Shown: one piece after another, positions 7,932 through 17,022 of the stretch
Layout: each line of letters opens with the position of its first letter
How positions within the stretch are numbered: the first letter of the stretch is position 1
Source: Candidatus Melainabacteria bacterium
Lineage (GTDB): Bacteria; Cyanobacteriota; Vampirovibrionia; 2-02-FULL-35-15
Assembly (NCBI GenBank): GCA_016193285.1
Contig: JACPSL010000038.1
Coordinates: 1 to 64,000, forward strand
Length of the DNA stretch: 64,000 nucleotides
Reading direction: 5' to 3'
Program-made: the position numbers and the translations under genes
Notes under the pieces: model-generated
What the model saw: only the letters and a program-made list of their open reading frames with translations
Database searches by the model: none
What the model was told of the DNA's origin: nothing

Positions 7932-8618
7932 ATGTATAAAATTGGAGTTTTATTAAGTGGCTGTGGAGTAAAGGACGGTTCTGAAATTCATGAAGCAGTT
8001 ATAACATTACTTGCAATTGATAGAGAAAATATGCAAGCAGTTTGTATGGCACCAAATAAGGATCAAACCCAAGTAATAAACCACGTTACTAACCAACCTC
8101 AAAATGAAAAAAGAAATATGTTAATTGAGGCTGCAAGAATTGCAAGGGGTAATATAAAAAACATTAAAGATGTAAAACCAAACGAACTTGATGCAGTCAT
8201 TTTACCTGGAGGTTATGGTGCAGCTTGTAATTTAAGTTCTTTTTCAAAAGATGGTGTTAATGCACTAGTTATTCCTGAAGTAGAAGACTTTTTAAAACAA
8301 GTGCATAAACTTAAAAAACCAATTGGTGCTATATGCATTGCACCAAACATAGTTGCAAAAATATTTGGCAGCAAGAAAGTTGAAGTTACAATAGGCACAG
8401 ACAAGAATACCTCAACAAAGCTAGAACAAATGGGGGCAAAACATATAAATAAAAATGTAAATGAGGTTGTTATTGACAAAAATAATTTAATTGTTACTAC
8501 ACCTGCTTATATGCTTGCAAAAGGGCCAGCTGAAGTAGAAGTTGGCATTGTTAAACTGGTTAAAGCAATTGCTGAACTAGTCAGTAAAAGCATGGTTACG
8601 ACGCCTCTTGAGGTCTAA
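7932..8618 (+). CDS. elbB: ElbB-like DJ-1/GATase1-fold protein
   Basis: I place the start at ATG 7932 because a strong AAGGAGG (7919-7925) precedes it and the family begins at this Met (MYKIGVLLSGCGVKDGSEIH); an open frame extends 28 codons further upstream but is not expected. The 228-residue product belongs to the ElbB/ES1 group of the DJ-1/PfpI superfamily. Key features are LSGCGVKDGSEIHE at 8-21, the LPGGYGAA loop near 85-93 and the nucleophile elbow GAICIAP with Cys135. E. coli ElbB (GlxB) has glyoxalase-type activity and was linked to isoprenoid synthesis. It appears to be a single gene. Confidence 0.88.
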   Translation: MYKIGVLLSGCGVKDGSEIHEAVITLLAIDRENMQAVCMAPNKDQTQVINHVTNQPQNEKRNMLIEAARIARGNIKNIKDVKPNELDAVILPGGYGAACNLSSFSKDGVNALVIPEVEDFLKQVHKLKKPIGAICIAPNIVAKIFGSKKVEVTIGTDKNTSTKLEQMGAKHINKNVNEVVIDKNNLIVTTPAYMLAKGPAEVEVGIVKLVKAIAELVSKSMVTTPLEV

Positions 8619-8667
8619 AACAAATCATTAAAAAAATTTAATGTGGTAGCTTTCAAAATGTAGTAAT

Positions 8668-9252
8668 ATGAAAGCTATTATGAAATTTGCTTTAAAAGAA
8701 TGGGCTGTAACTACAGAAGCTTTAGGGCAAGGACAAGTGGTAGCTCTCTGGAGAAAAGAGCCTTTTGAAAGTTTTATTCAAAAAAAATTGGTTTTATTTC
8801 CAATATCCTCTTACCAAGATCAGGAAATAGTAAAAAAAGAATACTTGTCATTATATGAACAGTCAAAAGGACTAAACAAGGATAATCAAGTTCAAATAAA
8901 ATACTGGACAGTTTTAGAAGAAATAATCAACATTAAAACTCTTGACGAACTTTTAAGTATTTCCAGAGAATTAGTTAATAGTGAAGAATATTTAAAAGAG
9001 TCTTGGGTTTCTTACCCCGACCATAGCAGAAAGTTGCTCTTACTTAGGATTTATGAATTAGAAGATCCAATATTAATTCTAAACTCATCTGACTTCGCAA
9101 AATCTAAACCGTGGATTGAACTTAAAATAGATGTACCAAAGTCAGGAAGCAGGCCCGTTTTATCTTTTAAAGAATACAGTTCAAAAGTAAGGTTAATTAA
9201 AGCTTTACTTGAACAAGCACCTAAACAAGAAAAAGTCATGGTGAAACTCTAA
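8668..9252 (+). CDS. DUF1802 family protein
   Basis: A 194-residue cytosolic protein. The N-terminus FALKEWAVTTEALGQGQVVA, then LWRKEP and FPISSYQDQE, matches the DUF1802 pattern (ALKEWAVxxxALxxGxxxxLxRKGG...F.PTxxHQ). Function is unknown; members occur in cyanobacteria and Firmicutes. The start may be Met1 or Met5 (MKFALKEW). No ribosome-binding site is evident. The last 17 bases overlap the convergent 1224-residue gene. Confidence 0.75.
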   Translation: MKAIMKFALKEWAVTTEALGQGQVVALWRKEPFESFIQKKLVLFPISSYQDQEIVKKEYLSLYEQSKGLNKDNQVQIKYWTVLEEIINIKTLDELLSISRELVNSEEYLKESWVSYPDHSRKLLLLRIYELEDPILILNSSDFAKSKPWIELKIDVPKSGSRPVLSFKEYSSKVRLIKALLEQAPKQEKVMVKL

Positions 9253-12200
9253 TTATAGTTAAATCATTTCCAGGCCCACTTGAAAGTAAAAATGGTTTTG
9301 AAGGAGCTAATATTTTTGAATTAATGTTTTTAGTTATGAATGTTTGCTTGCCATTTGGTTTAATTACTGTAAGCTTACTCTTTTTAAAGTGTCCAACTGT
9401 AGGTTGTACTTTTTCATCGCTGCTTAATAATGAACCAATACTAACAGCAAGAATCCCTTCGCTACCTAAAGCAAGATATGCAATACCATCAATAACAAGT
9501 AGATCTTCAACAGAATTTTTAATATCTAAGTTATGACTAGTAGGAATAGAAATCAAATTATTTAAATCATAAAGTAAGATTCCTCTTTGAGTAGTTGCTA
9601 CAAGGATATCTGTACTTTTAGAGTTAACTATAAATTTTCCTGCATAAGCAATGTTTGTAATTTTTTCATCTTGAGTTTTAATGGTTTGAACATCTGCATT
9701 TAAATCTACTAAGTCAGTAAGAAGAATCAAACTTGTGCCATCATATGAAATTACAACTGGGTTTGATTTATTTCCTAATTTGTTAGCAATACTTATGTGA
9801 CGTATGTTTCCGGGTGTTTGAAAGTTTACTACTCTTGGTGATTCATTAGTTAAAGGAAAAACCAAATCAATTCCTTGTGAACCAATTGATACAACAGCTG
9901 CAAGTTCGTTTTCTAATGTAACAAGCTCCAGTTCAAAACCTTCTCCAGAAAGACTACTAGAAGATTCAATATCACCACTTATAGAATCTAGAACTAAGAT
10001 CATAGAGTCTTTTAAAGCAACAATTTTAGGAACATTATTAACTTCAAACAACTTTAATTTCTTTACGCGAGAAATATTACTTACCACAGTTAACGGTTCA
10101 ACAATATTCTGACTTATATTCTGGTTATATTGAACTTGTCTTATTCCATCAAGAGAAGCTAATATTGCAATAGGAACAATTCCTTCAATTGCACTTGGTG
10201 AGCTTACAAGAGGATTTCTAAATCCTGTTTGTGATTTATTTACCAGGGATCTTGGTAAAGCAGTAAATAAATCTACACCAAAAACAGGTCTAATAGTAAA
10301 TGAACCAATAATTGTTGAATTATCAACTGAGCTTTGTAAATTAACAGGCACATAAATTGGAAATAAAGAGCTTACAGAAGAAAGAGTTAAATCCATTACT
10401 GAAACATTGCTTGAATTAATTGTTTCAGTATTAGAAAATTCAACCCCACTTTGAATTAAAGAAGCTTGAATAGTTGTATCAATTGGAGTTGAAGAAAATT
10501 TAGGAGTACCACTTACTTGAACAGGAAAAGTAAGAGGTAATATATCAGGGAAATTAATAGAAAAATTTAAATTTGTACTTCCAGGCTTAATACCCATAAC
10601 AGTAAATTGAGTAGCTAAGGTACCAGTTGCAGAAGAAAGCCCGGCACTTTCAAGATTTGCAATTTCAGGATTGGAAACAGTTGCGGTGACTCCTGTATTA
10701 CTAGGAACAGAAGTAAGTTCAGTTACCCCATCTTGAGAAAGAACTTTAACTTGAATTTTTTGAGAACTAAAACTACTTGCAGTATCATTGATTAATGAAA
10801 TACCAAAAGGTGGAAGAGTTGATAAAAAAGGTTTTGCAACATCCAATACATTTACTTTAAGTATTGCAGGTATAAATTCATCTGTTAAACTTGCACTTGA
10901 AAATATGACATCAAATTGTCCTTGCACAGAACTGTCTTTCCTTGAAATTGTTACATTTTCTCCTACCTGAAAAAGTGATGGACTTACAATTATTGAACCA
11001 TTTTGATCACTAGTCTCTGCCTTTAACAAAACAACATTATTATTTGTAGATAAAACTTTTACTTGTGTCATAAAATTATTTGAGCTTGATAAATTAATTG
11101 TTTGTGGATTAACTTGCAAGGAAGGGATTACTGAAAACTCATCTAGTTTAACTAAGAAATCAGAAATATAACTGCCTCTTATTACAGCTTCAGGTAATAA
11201 TTTTATGTCTCTTCCTTCTACACCCCTATTAGATTCTATTTGTAAGAGCTCACTAATTTGGGAAGGTAATTTCCCAAAGCCATTTGTAAATCCACCTGTA
11301 ATATAAACCCCACTATTTACAAAGTTCTTAGAATCATCTAAAGATAAAAGCCCTTCTGTTTTATTTTTTGGAGATACTAAAATTGCAGTTGGTAAAATTC
11401 TTCCTTGAAATGTTTCAAGATTTGATTTTTTCTTAAGCTTTAATGAGCTGCCTGAAAAATTGAACAAATCCGGCTCATAAACTTCAATTGTTGAAACAGG
11501 TGTATCAACAAAGCTTGTAGCCTCTGATGAACTTATTTTCTTACTTAATCCACCAATTACAGCTATGTCCCCATTTGGCAACAGTATTGCCTTATGAAGA
11601 AATCTTGAGATATCTAAATTCTGCTTAGCTTCACCAGTTTGATTACTTGCAAGTTCAAAGCTTTCAGTATTTGGGTTATAAAATTGAATGGTATCTTTTG
11701 TCAATCCTTTTACTTCTTCCTTATTGTTATTTTTTGTGCTATCAGATTTCCCTGAGAAAAAGTGTGAGTTTCCGCCAGTTATTAAAACAAGTCCATTAGT
11801 TAAAAGAGTTGCATCATGACCACCAACAGCTTCTTTAAGCAACCCAACATTTTTTATAGTTAAATTCTTAGTGTTAATTAATTCTGCTAAGTCAGTAGCT
11901 GGTCCAAAACCAAAATTGCCTTGCTTTTCATTTGTAAAACCACCAGTAATTAATATGTCCCCGTTTTGCAGAGTAGTTGCAGTATGTAAAAGTCTTGGTG
12001 TCTTTAAAGAAATACCAGCTGTCTGTATAGTTCTTGATACAGGATCAAAGATTTCAATACTACTTATAGCACCTAAGTTTGCCATGCTGATACGACCTTG
12101 CCCACCAACTATAAGTATTCTCCCGTCAGGCAATAAACTTGCAGTATGAAAAACTCTAGCTTTTTTTAATTTTGAATGTTTACCACTTAACAAAGTAGAT

Positions 12201-12910
12201 GTTGCTATATCAGTACCTACTTTTATTTCTACAATTTCAACTGAACTATCTATTTGGCCATCCTTGGTAAAACCACCTGTAATTAAAATTTGTTCTACAG
12301 CCCCTGTAATCATTCCAAGAGGCAAACTATTAATGCCTAAATAAGTAGCACTATGCTGGCTTCTTTCTTTCTTTAATTTTGCTCTTTTTAAATCTCTTGC
12401 ATCTTTTAAATAACTGCTTCTCCCACTTTCAGGATTATAAATCTCAAGTGAACTAAGAGGTGTATCAGCAATTTCCTTCCCTCCGCCTATTAAAACAATT
12501 CTCCCGTCAGAAATTTTAGTAACTGAATTACCTCCTTTTGATTCTTTTAAATTAGGAAGTAAAGAATTTCTTAGTATACCTTTTGGAGAAGAGCGAAAGC
12601 TAATGGTTCTTGTAATACTTGAGCCTCCTGCACTTACTTGAATTGTTTTTTCTGAACTTGAAAGCGGTGGGGGGGAAATAACAAGTGATTTAGTATTTGC
12701 ATCTCTGTAGGGTCTTGCTTGATCACTAAAGTCTCCTATTGTTACATCAACACTTGAAGATAAATTTAAATTTGAAATATCAATAACTATTGGCTCACCA
12801 CTAGAGTTTGGTACGATGAAGTCACTAGCATAAGAAATAGAAGCAAGGAAGCAAAGAAGCAAAGAAACAAGGAAAAAAGAACTTATAAAAGACTTAACTA
12901 ATTTTTTCAT
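9236..12910 (-). CDS. Large exported kelch/beta-propeller protein, 1224 aa
   Basis: A signal peptide (about 1-28, SFFLVSLLLCFLASISYA) leads into a folded surface protein. Between about 105 and 560 there are at least six kelch-type blades, each with a hydrophobic strand and Gly-Gly (ILITGGFT, ILIVGGQGR, DILITGGFT, VLITGGNS, AVIGGLS, VYITGGFT), preceded by His-Thr/Ser-Ala motifs (HSATYL, HTASLL, HTATTL, HDATLL), resembling galactose-oxidase/kelch propellers. Residues about 590-850 look like Ig-type beta domains, and the C-terminal 300 look like a second propeller (LRNK-type repeats such as KIVALKDSMILVLD). No catalytic residues are evident, and a role in adhesion or surface binding is inference. 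The signal-peptide core is encoded by 8-nt repeats. Confidence 0.8.
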   Translation of the reverse strand: MKKLVKSFISSFFLVSLLLCFLASISYASDFIVPNSSGEPIVIDISNLNLSSSVDVTIGDFSDQARPYRDANTKSLVISPPPLSSSEKTIQVSAGGSSITRTISFRSSPKGILRNSLLPNLKESKGGNSVTKISDGRIVLIGGGKEIADTPLSSLEIYNPESGRSSYLKDARDLKRAKLKKERSQHSATYLGINSLPLGMITGAVEQILITGGFTKDGQIDSSVEIVEIKVGTDIATSTLLSGKHSKLKKARVFHTASLLPDGRILIVGGQGRISMANLGAISSIEIFDPVSRTIQTAGISLKTPRLLHTATTLQNGDILITGGFTNEKQGNFGFGPATDLAELINTKNLTIKNVGLLKEAVGGHDATLLTNGLVLITGGNSHFFSGKSDSTKNNNKEEVKGLTKDTIQFYNPNTESFELASNQTGEAKQNLDISRFLHKAILLPNGDIAVIGGLSKKISSSEATSFVDTPVSTIEVYEPDLFNFSGSSLKLKKKSNLETFQGRILPTAILVSPKNKTEGLLSLDDSKNFVNSGVYITGGFTNGFGKLPSQISELLQIESNRGVEGRDIKLLPEAVIRGSYISDFLVKLDEFSVIPSLQVNPQTINLSSSNNFMTQVKVLSTNNNVVLLKAETSDQNGSIIVSPSLFQVGENVTISRKDSSVQGQFDVIFSSASLTDEFIPAILKVNVLDVAKPFLSTLPPFGISLINDTASSFSSQKIQVKVLSQDGVTELTSVPSNTGVTATVSNPEIANLESAGLSSATGTLATQFTVMGIKPGSTNLNFSINFPDILPLTFPVQVSGTPKFSSTPIDTTIQASLIQSGVEFSNTETINSSNVSVMDLTLSSVSSLFPIYVPVNLQSSVDNSTIIGSFTIRPVFGVDLFTALPRSLVNKSQTGFRNPLVSSPSAIEGIVPIAILASLDGIRQVQYNQNISQNIVEPLTVVSNISRVKKLKLFEVNNVPKIVALKDSMILVLDSISGDIESSSSLSGEGFELELVTLENELAAVVSIGSQGIDLVFPLTNESPRVVNFQTPGNIRHISIANKLGNKSNPVVISYDGTSLILLTDLVDLNADVQTIKTQDEKITNIAYAGKFIVNSKSTDILVATTQRGILLYDLNNLISIPTSHNLDIKNSVEDLLVIDGIAYLALGSEGILAVSIGSLLSSDEKVQPTVGHFKKSKLTVIKPNGKQTFITKNINSKILAPSKPFLLSSGPGNDLTIIRVSP
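12842..12873. repeat. Octanucleotide tandem repeat inside a signal-peptide coding region
   Basis: Four 8-nt units on the + strand: AGCAAGGA, AGCAAAGA, AGCAAAGA, AACAAGGA. They encode, on the minus strand, the hydrophobic core SLLLCFLAS of the 1224-residue protein. A related reverse-complement set (TCCTTGCT, TTTCTGCT, TCTCTGTC) encodes the signal-peptide core of the gene at 54285. Confidence 0.75.
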
Positions 12911-12981
12911 TTTTTCACTTCTATCAACATATTTTTATCATTTTTTTATAATAATTTAAATAAGTATAACTATCTATCATT

Positions 12982-12987
12982 TACAAT
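12982..12987 (+). promoter_or_regulatory. -10 box TACAAT of rlmN, near-leaderless
   Basis: TACAAT ends nine bases before ATG 12997, and there is no Shine-Dalgarno sequence. The predicted transcription start falls within three bases of the start codon. Confidence 0.5.
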
Positions 12988-12996
12988 GGAACTACC

Positions 12997-14055
12997 ATGT
13001 TTGAAACTATAGATAAAAGCAGCACCAAAGTCTCTTTATCAGGCCTCACTGAAAGTGAGCTTATAGAGCTTGTTTCTAATATGAATTGGCCTTCATTTAA
13101 AGGAAAACAGCTACATTGCTGGATTTATAAGAAACATATTTCTTCATTTGATGAAATGAGTGACTTAGGAATTAAAGAAAGAGAGTTTTTAAAAGAAAAA
13201 TATGAACTAAGTACATTAAAGCTTAAAAAAAAACAAACAAGCACTGACAAAACAATTAAATATTTATGGCAACTTTATGACAATAACCTTGTTGAGTCAG
13301 TAAGAATGTTTCTTGAAGATCATAAATCATATAGTGCTTGTATAAGTTCTCAAGTAGGTTGTGCTGTTGGTTGTCCTTTTTGTGCTACTGGGACAATTGG
13401 ATTTAAAAGAAACTTAAAAGCAAATGAAATTATAGATCAAATCCTAGGGATGCAAAGAGATACCAAAGAAAGAATTAGCAACATAGTTTTTATGGGACAA
13501 GGAGAACCACTTTTAAACTATAATGAGGTAATAAAATCCATTCATCTTATAAAAGATTGTATAGGTATTGGTGCTAGGCACATAACAATTTCTACAAGTG
13601 GAGTCATATCTGAAATTAAAAAACTTGCAGAAGAAAACTTACAAATTACTCTTGCAGTATCACTTCATGCGCCAGATCAAAAAACAAGAGAGCTACTTGT
13701 TCCAATTTCTAGAAAATATATACTTAAAGAATTAATAGATAGTCTACATTATTATTATAGTAAAACAAAAAGAAGAATAACTTTAGAGTATATTATGCTT
13801 GAAGATATAAATGACCAGATTGAAAAAGCAAAAGAGTTAGCAAAATTAATAAAAAATCTACATTGTCATATTAATTTAATTCCATATAACCATGTAGGGG
13901 CGTTCCATGGAACGCCTCTACTTAAAAGGCCATCCAGTGGAAAAATATATAAATTTAAAAATGTTCTTGAAAACCTAAGCGGCAAAAAAACAACTATCCG
14001 TCATGAAAGAGGGGCTGACATAGATGCTGCTTGTGGACAATTAACTAGCAGCTAG
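12997..14055 (+). CDS. rlmN: Dual-specificity RNA methyltransferase RlmN
   Basis: A radical-SAM enzyme that methylates C2 of adenosine 2503 in 23S rRNA and A37 of some tRNAs. The 352-residue protein has the N-terminal helical accessory domain, the [4Fe-4S]/SAM motif with Cys122, Cys126 and Cys129 (GCAVGCPFCATG), MGQGEPLLNY for SAM contacts, and the C-terminal DIDAACGQL motif carrying the methyl-accepting Cys. Near residues 300-309 it has an extra loop, VGAFHGTPLL, encoded by a 28-nt palindromic element (13894-13921), between NLIPYNH and KRPS. It appears monocistronic. Confidence 0.93.
   Translation: MFETIDKSSTKVSLSGLTESELIELVSNMNWPSFKGKQLHCWIYKKHISSFDEMSDLGIKEREFLKEKYELSTLKLKKKQTSTDKTIKYLWQLYDNNLVESVRMFLEDHKSYSACISSQVGCAVGCPFCATGTIGFKRNLKANEIIDQILGMQRDTKERISNIVFMGQGEPLLNYNEVIKSIHLIKDCIGIGARHITISTSGVISEIKKLAEENLQITLAVSLHAPDQKTRELLVPISRKYILKELIDSLHYYYSKTKRRITLEYIMLEDINDQIEKAKELAKLIKNLHCHINLIPYNHVGAFHGTPLLKRPSSGKIYKFKNVLENLSGKKTTIRHERGADIDAACGQLTSS
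13894..13921. repeat. 28-nt palindromic element in rlmN
   Basis: Arms GTAGGGGCGTTCCA and TGGAACGCCTCTAC are complementary except for one G:T position. The element is translated in frame as VGAFHGTPL in a surface loop shortly before the C-terminal helices. It belongs to the GTAGAG...CTCTAC family found at seven other places in this window. Confidence 0.85.
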
Positions 14056-14191
14056 TCTATTATGTTTACCATTTGATAACCTTCTTTTTATATCTTTAAC
14101 CTAATCATAGGGATAGTTTTGATAGTATTTAAATTAAAGGAAAAAAAATTGAAACTTTTTAGTTAAATTTGGGAAAATAAAAATTATAGAG

Positions 14192-15577
14192 ATGAAATTC
14201 AAACTAAATATAAAAACATTACTTAAAGCAAATCTAATAATGCTTTTTATTTTTTGCCTTGCTGTTTGTTCAAACTTTTTAGCAAAAAATGCTAAAGCTG
14301 GTATTGAAGCTAACTTTGCATTTGTTACTGAAGAAGCTGAAAACAAAAATATAGATCCAGATGATCTTTATGCAAAGGTTTGGGATTTAATTAAGAGGGA
14401 TTATGTTGATCAGGCATTTAACGGGCAAGACTGGAATATATGGAAAGAAAGGTACAAAGGAAAGTTAAAAACACAAGACGATGCTCATAAAGCCATTGAA
14501 ACTATGTTAGTAAGCCTTGGAGACAGATACACAAGGTTTTTAAGTAAAAAAGATTTCGAGGATGAAAAGCAAGCTATAAATGCCAAACTAAGTGGGATTG
14601 GGATTCAAATTGGGCTTGACAAAAGCCAAAGGTTAATTGTGATTGCACCAATTGAAGGCACGCCAGCAGCAAAAGCTGGTCTAATGCCAAGTGATGAAAT
14701 TATAGAAATCAATGGTAATTCTACAAAAGGTATTTCAGTTGAAGAAGCAGCAAATCAAATTAAAGGACCTGTTGGAACACAAGTTACACTAACAATAGCA
14801 AGAGGAAAAGATACCTTAAAAAGAATAATTACAAGAGCTGAAATTCCAATTAAAGCAATTGCAAAAGGTCATGCAAAAATAATAAAAAACAATCTTGGTT
14901 ACATAAGGCTAAACAGTTTTATTTCACAAGAAGCTACAAAAGAAATGAAAGAAGCACTTAAGGAGCTTACAAAAGCTCATGGTCTCATTATTGATCTAAG
15001 GGATAATCCAGGAGGTTTATTAACAAATGCAATTGAAATTTCAGATATTTTTTTAGAAGATGGTGTAATTGTAAGCACTGTAGACCGGGATGGATACATC
15101 CAGTCAGTTACTGCTGATAAAAGGATTTTAACTGACAAACCAATTGTAGTTTTAGTAAATGAAAATAGTGCAAGTGCAAGTGAAATACTAAGCGGTGCAT
15201 TAAAAGATAACCAGAGAGCAACAATAGTAGGCAGTAAAACATTTGGGAAAGGGCTTGTTCAAGGCATTAACAAGCTTGATGATGGTTCAGGTGTAAACAT
15301 TACTATTGCTAAATATTTAACACCAGCAAAGGTAGACATAAACCAGTTAGGCATTCAGCCAGATATTGAAGTAAAACTTTCAATAGATGACTACAAAGCA
15401 AGCAAGGGCCCATGGTTTAGTGATCCAAATCAACTTCCATCAAAAAGAAAACCAGATGATGGGAAAGATGTCCAGCTTGTAAAAGGTATAGAAACACTAA
15501 AAGAAATGATTAAAGTAGTTGAAAACCAAGAAGGCCCCAGCTCTAGTAAAACTAAAAAAGCTAAAGCATCACTTTAG
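14192..15577 (+). CDS. ctpA: C-terminal processing peptidase CtpA/Prc (S41 family)
   Basis: A periplasmic, membrane-anchored serine protease of 461 residues. An N-terminal hydrophobic segment (about 11-30) acts as signal or anchor. A helical region is followed by a PDZ domain (about 105-195, GIGIQIGLDKSQRLIVIAPI through VGTQVTLTIARG) and the S41 catalytic domain. DLRDNPGGLL, the NENSASASEI motif (Ser326/Ser328 region contains the nucleophile) and Lys353 in TFGKGLVQ form the Ser/Lys site. In relatives it trims C-termini of periplasmic proteins or activates cell-wall hydrolases. An AT-rich leader precedes it, and the last 17 bases overlap the convergent tRNA nucleotidyltransferase gene. Confidence 0.92.
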   Translation: MKFKLNIKTLLKANLIMLFIFCLAVCSNFLAKNAKAGIEANFAFVTEEAENKNIDPDDLYAKVWDLIKRDYVDQAFNGQDWNIWKERYKGKLKTQDDAHKAIETMLVSLGDRYTRFLSKKDFEDEKQAINAKLSGIGIQIGLDKSQRLIVIAPIEGTPAAKAGLMPSDEIIEINGNSTKGISVEEAANQIKGPVGTQVTLTIARGKDTLKRIITRAEIPIKAIAKGHAKIIKNNLGYIRLNSFISQEATKEMKEALKELTKAHGLIIDLRDNPGGLLTNAIEISDIFLEDGVIVSTVDRDGYIQSVTADKRILTDKPIVVLVNENSASASEILSGALKDNQRATIVGSKTFGKGLVQGINKLDDGSGVNITIAKYLTPAKVDINQLGIQPDIEVKLSIDDYKASKGPWFSDPNQLPSKRKPDDGKDVQLVKGIETLKEMIKVVENQEGPSSSKTKKAKASL

Positions 15578-16988
15578 AGTTTACCCATTTTATAGCATCT
15601 TCTTTTGTTTTAACTTCTCCAACTCCAATTGCTTCATCTAGCTCTTTAATTAAAGCTCCTAATCTAGGTCCTGGTTTTAATCCTGTTAAATTTATTATTT
15701 CGTTTCCGTTTAAAAGTTTTGGCTTTTTTAAATTTTCTTTTTCACTATCTTGAAATTTTTTATATTCATCAAATAAGCATAAAATTAACTTTTCGCTTTT
15801 TATTAAATCTTCTTTTATAATTCTTGGACCAAGTGTTGCATAAAGATCAGCTAAAGCTAATATTAATAAAAGAGGAGTATCTTCACCTATATCCCTGAAA
15901 AACCTGTATAAAGCACGCTGGGTAATTGGTGCATCACCCTGTTGAAGTTGGTAAGGTCTTAAATGGTAACGAACTAATTTTGAAAGAGTTTGAATAACTA
16001 AATTACTAAACTTTAATCTTTCTCCAATTTGTTTTGTAATTTGTTCACCTAACTTGTCATGTCCGTAAAAGGTGTGCTTTTCTTCACCATTAACTTTTTT
16101 TATCTCCCAAGTGCCTGGCTTACCAATATCATGAATAAGACATGCAAACTTTGCAATAGCCTTATTTTTTAATTCTTCTTTTGTCCAGGAAGGAATCTTA
16201 TAAAGATTTTCCTCAAAAGTTTTTACAAGCTCAATTGAATGATCAAATAACCAAAGATGATGAAAATTATTTGGAGTAACCTTTCTCATTGGAGTTAGTT
16301 CAGGCAAGATCTTTTCAAGCAAGCCAATGTCAGCTATTTGTTTAACATATTTATAAGAATTATCACTTTCTAATATCTTCCAAAGTTCACTTGAAATTCG
16401 TTCGCTTGATATTTTTTCATTAAAAAAATTTAAATTGTCTTTAATAAAATTTATTGTTTCTGGACAAATTTCCCCCTTAAGCAAAGCAGCAAACCTAAAA
16501 GCTCTAATAAATCTCAAAGGATCATCCAGAAGATTTTCTAATTTTACTGCTCTTATAATTTTGTTTTTTAAATCTTTAAAGCCAGAAAAATTATCAATTA
16601 GTACATCCTGGTTATTAAGATTTATTGCAAGGGCATTTATTGTAAAATCTCTTCTTGCAAAATCAACATCTAAGTTTTCTTTTAAAACAAGTGTAAAATC
16701 AAAAGTATAGTCTTTGCAATCTTCATCACTAAGAATAAATCTTGCAGTCTGAGTTTCTTCATCTAAGAAAAACCAGTTTCCTCCAAACTTTGTTTTTAAC
16801 TCTTCACAAAATTCAGAGATGCTTCTATCTATCACGATGAAATCAAGATCCTGGGAGCTTACCCCAAGAAACATATCTCGAATAAACCCGCCAACAAGGT
16901 AAATTTCTGTACTTCCAAGAGATAAACTTTTTAGTACTTCTTTAACTTGCTTGGGTAATATAAAGTCTATTAAACTGGGTAAATTCAA
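15561..16988 (-). CDS. cca: tRNA nucleotidyltransferase / poly(A) polymerase family, HD-domain type
   Basis: Adds CCA to tRNA 3' ends or adenylates RNA. I choose TTG 16988 because AAAGGAG (16999-17005) lies upstream at good spacing; the frame is open 39 codons further, but that stretch is hydrophobic and runs into the divergent gene. The 475-residue product has the class II nucleotidyltransferase head (LVGGFIRDMFLG, then DLDFIV with catalytic carboxylates), ARRDFTINALA, the DDPLRFIRAFRFAALL segment, a helical neck/body and an HD domain (FACLIHDIGKPGTW, with His-Asp) that could have phosphodiesterase activity. The head and neck alone do not decide between CCA-adding and poly(A) activity. Confidence 0.87.
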   Translation of the reverse strand: MNLPSLIDFILPKQVKEVLKSLSLGSTEIYLVGGFIRDMFLGVSSQDLDFIVIDRSISEFCEELKTKFGGNWFFLDEETQTARFILSDEDCKDYTFDFTLVLKENLDVDFARRDFTINALAINLNNQDVLIDNFSGFKDLKNKIIRAVKLENLLDDPLRFIRAFRFAALLKGEICPETINFIKDNLNFFNEKISSERISSELWKILESDNSYKYVKQIADIGLLEKILPELTPMRKVTPNNFHHLWLFDHSIELVKTFEENLYKIPSWTKEELKNKAIAKFACLIHDIGKPGTWEIKKVNGEEKHTFYGHDKLGEQITKQIGERLKFSNLVIQTLSKLVRYHLRPYQLQQGDAPITQRALYRFFRDIGEDTPLLLILALADLYATLGPRIIKEDLIKSEKLILCLFDEYKKFQDSEKENLKKPKLLNGNEIINLTGLKPGPRLGALIKELDEAIGVGEVKTKEDAIKWVNSKVML

Positions 16989-17022
16989 ATTAGATAATCT
17001 CCTTTCATATCTTATATGATAA

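Noticed and set aside
8626-8643. CATTAAA...TTTAATG hairpin after the ElbB-like gene as terminator
   Set aside because: Only A:T pairs except the terminal one, no T-run; too weak.
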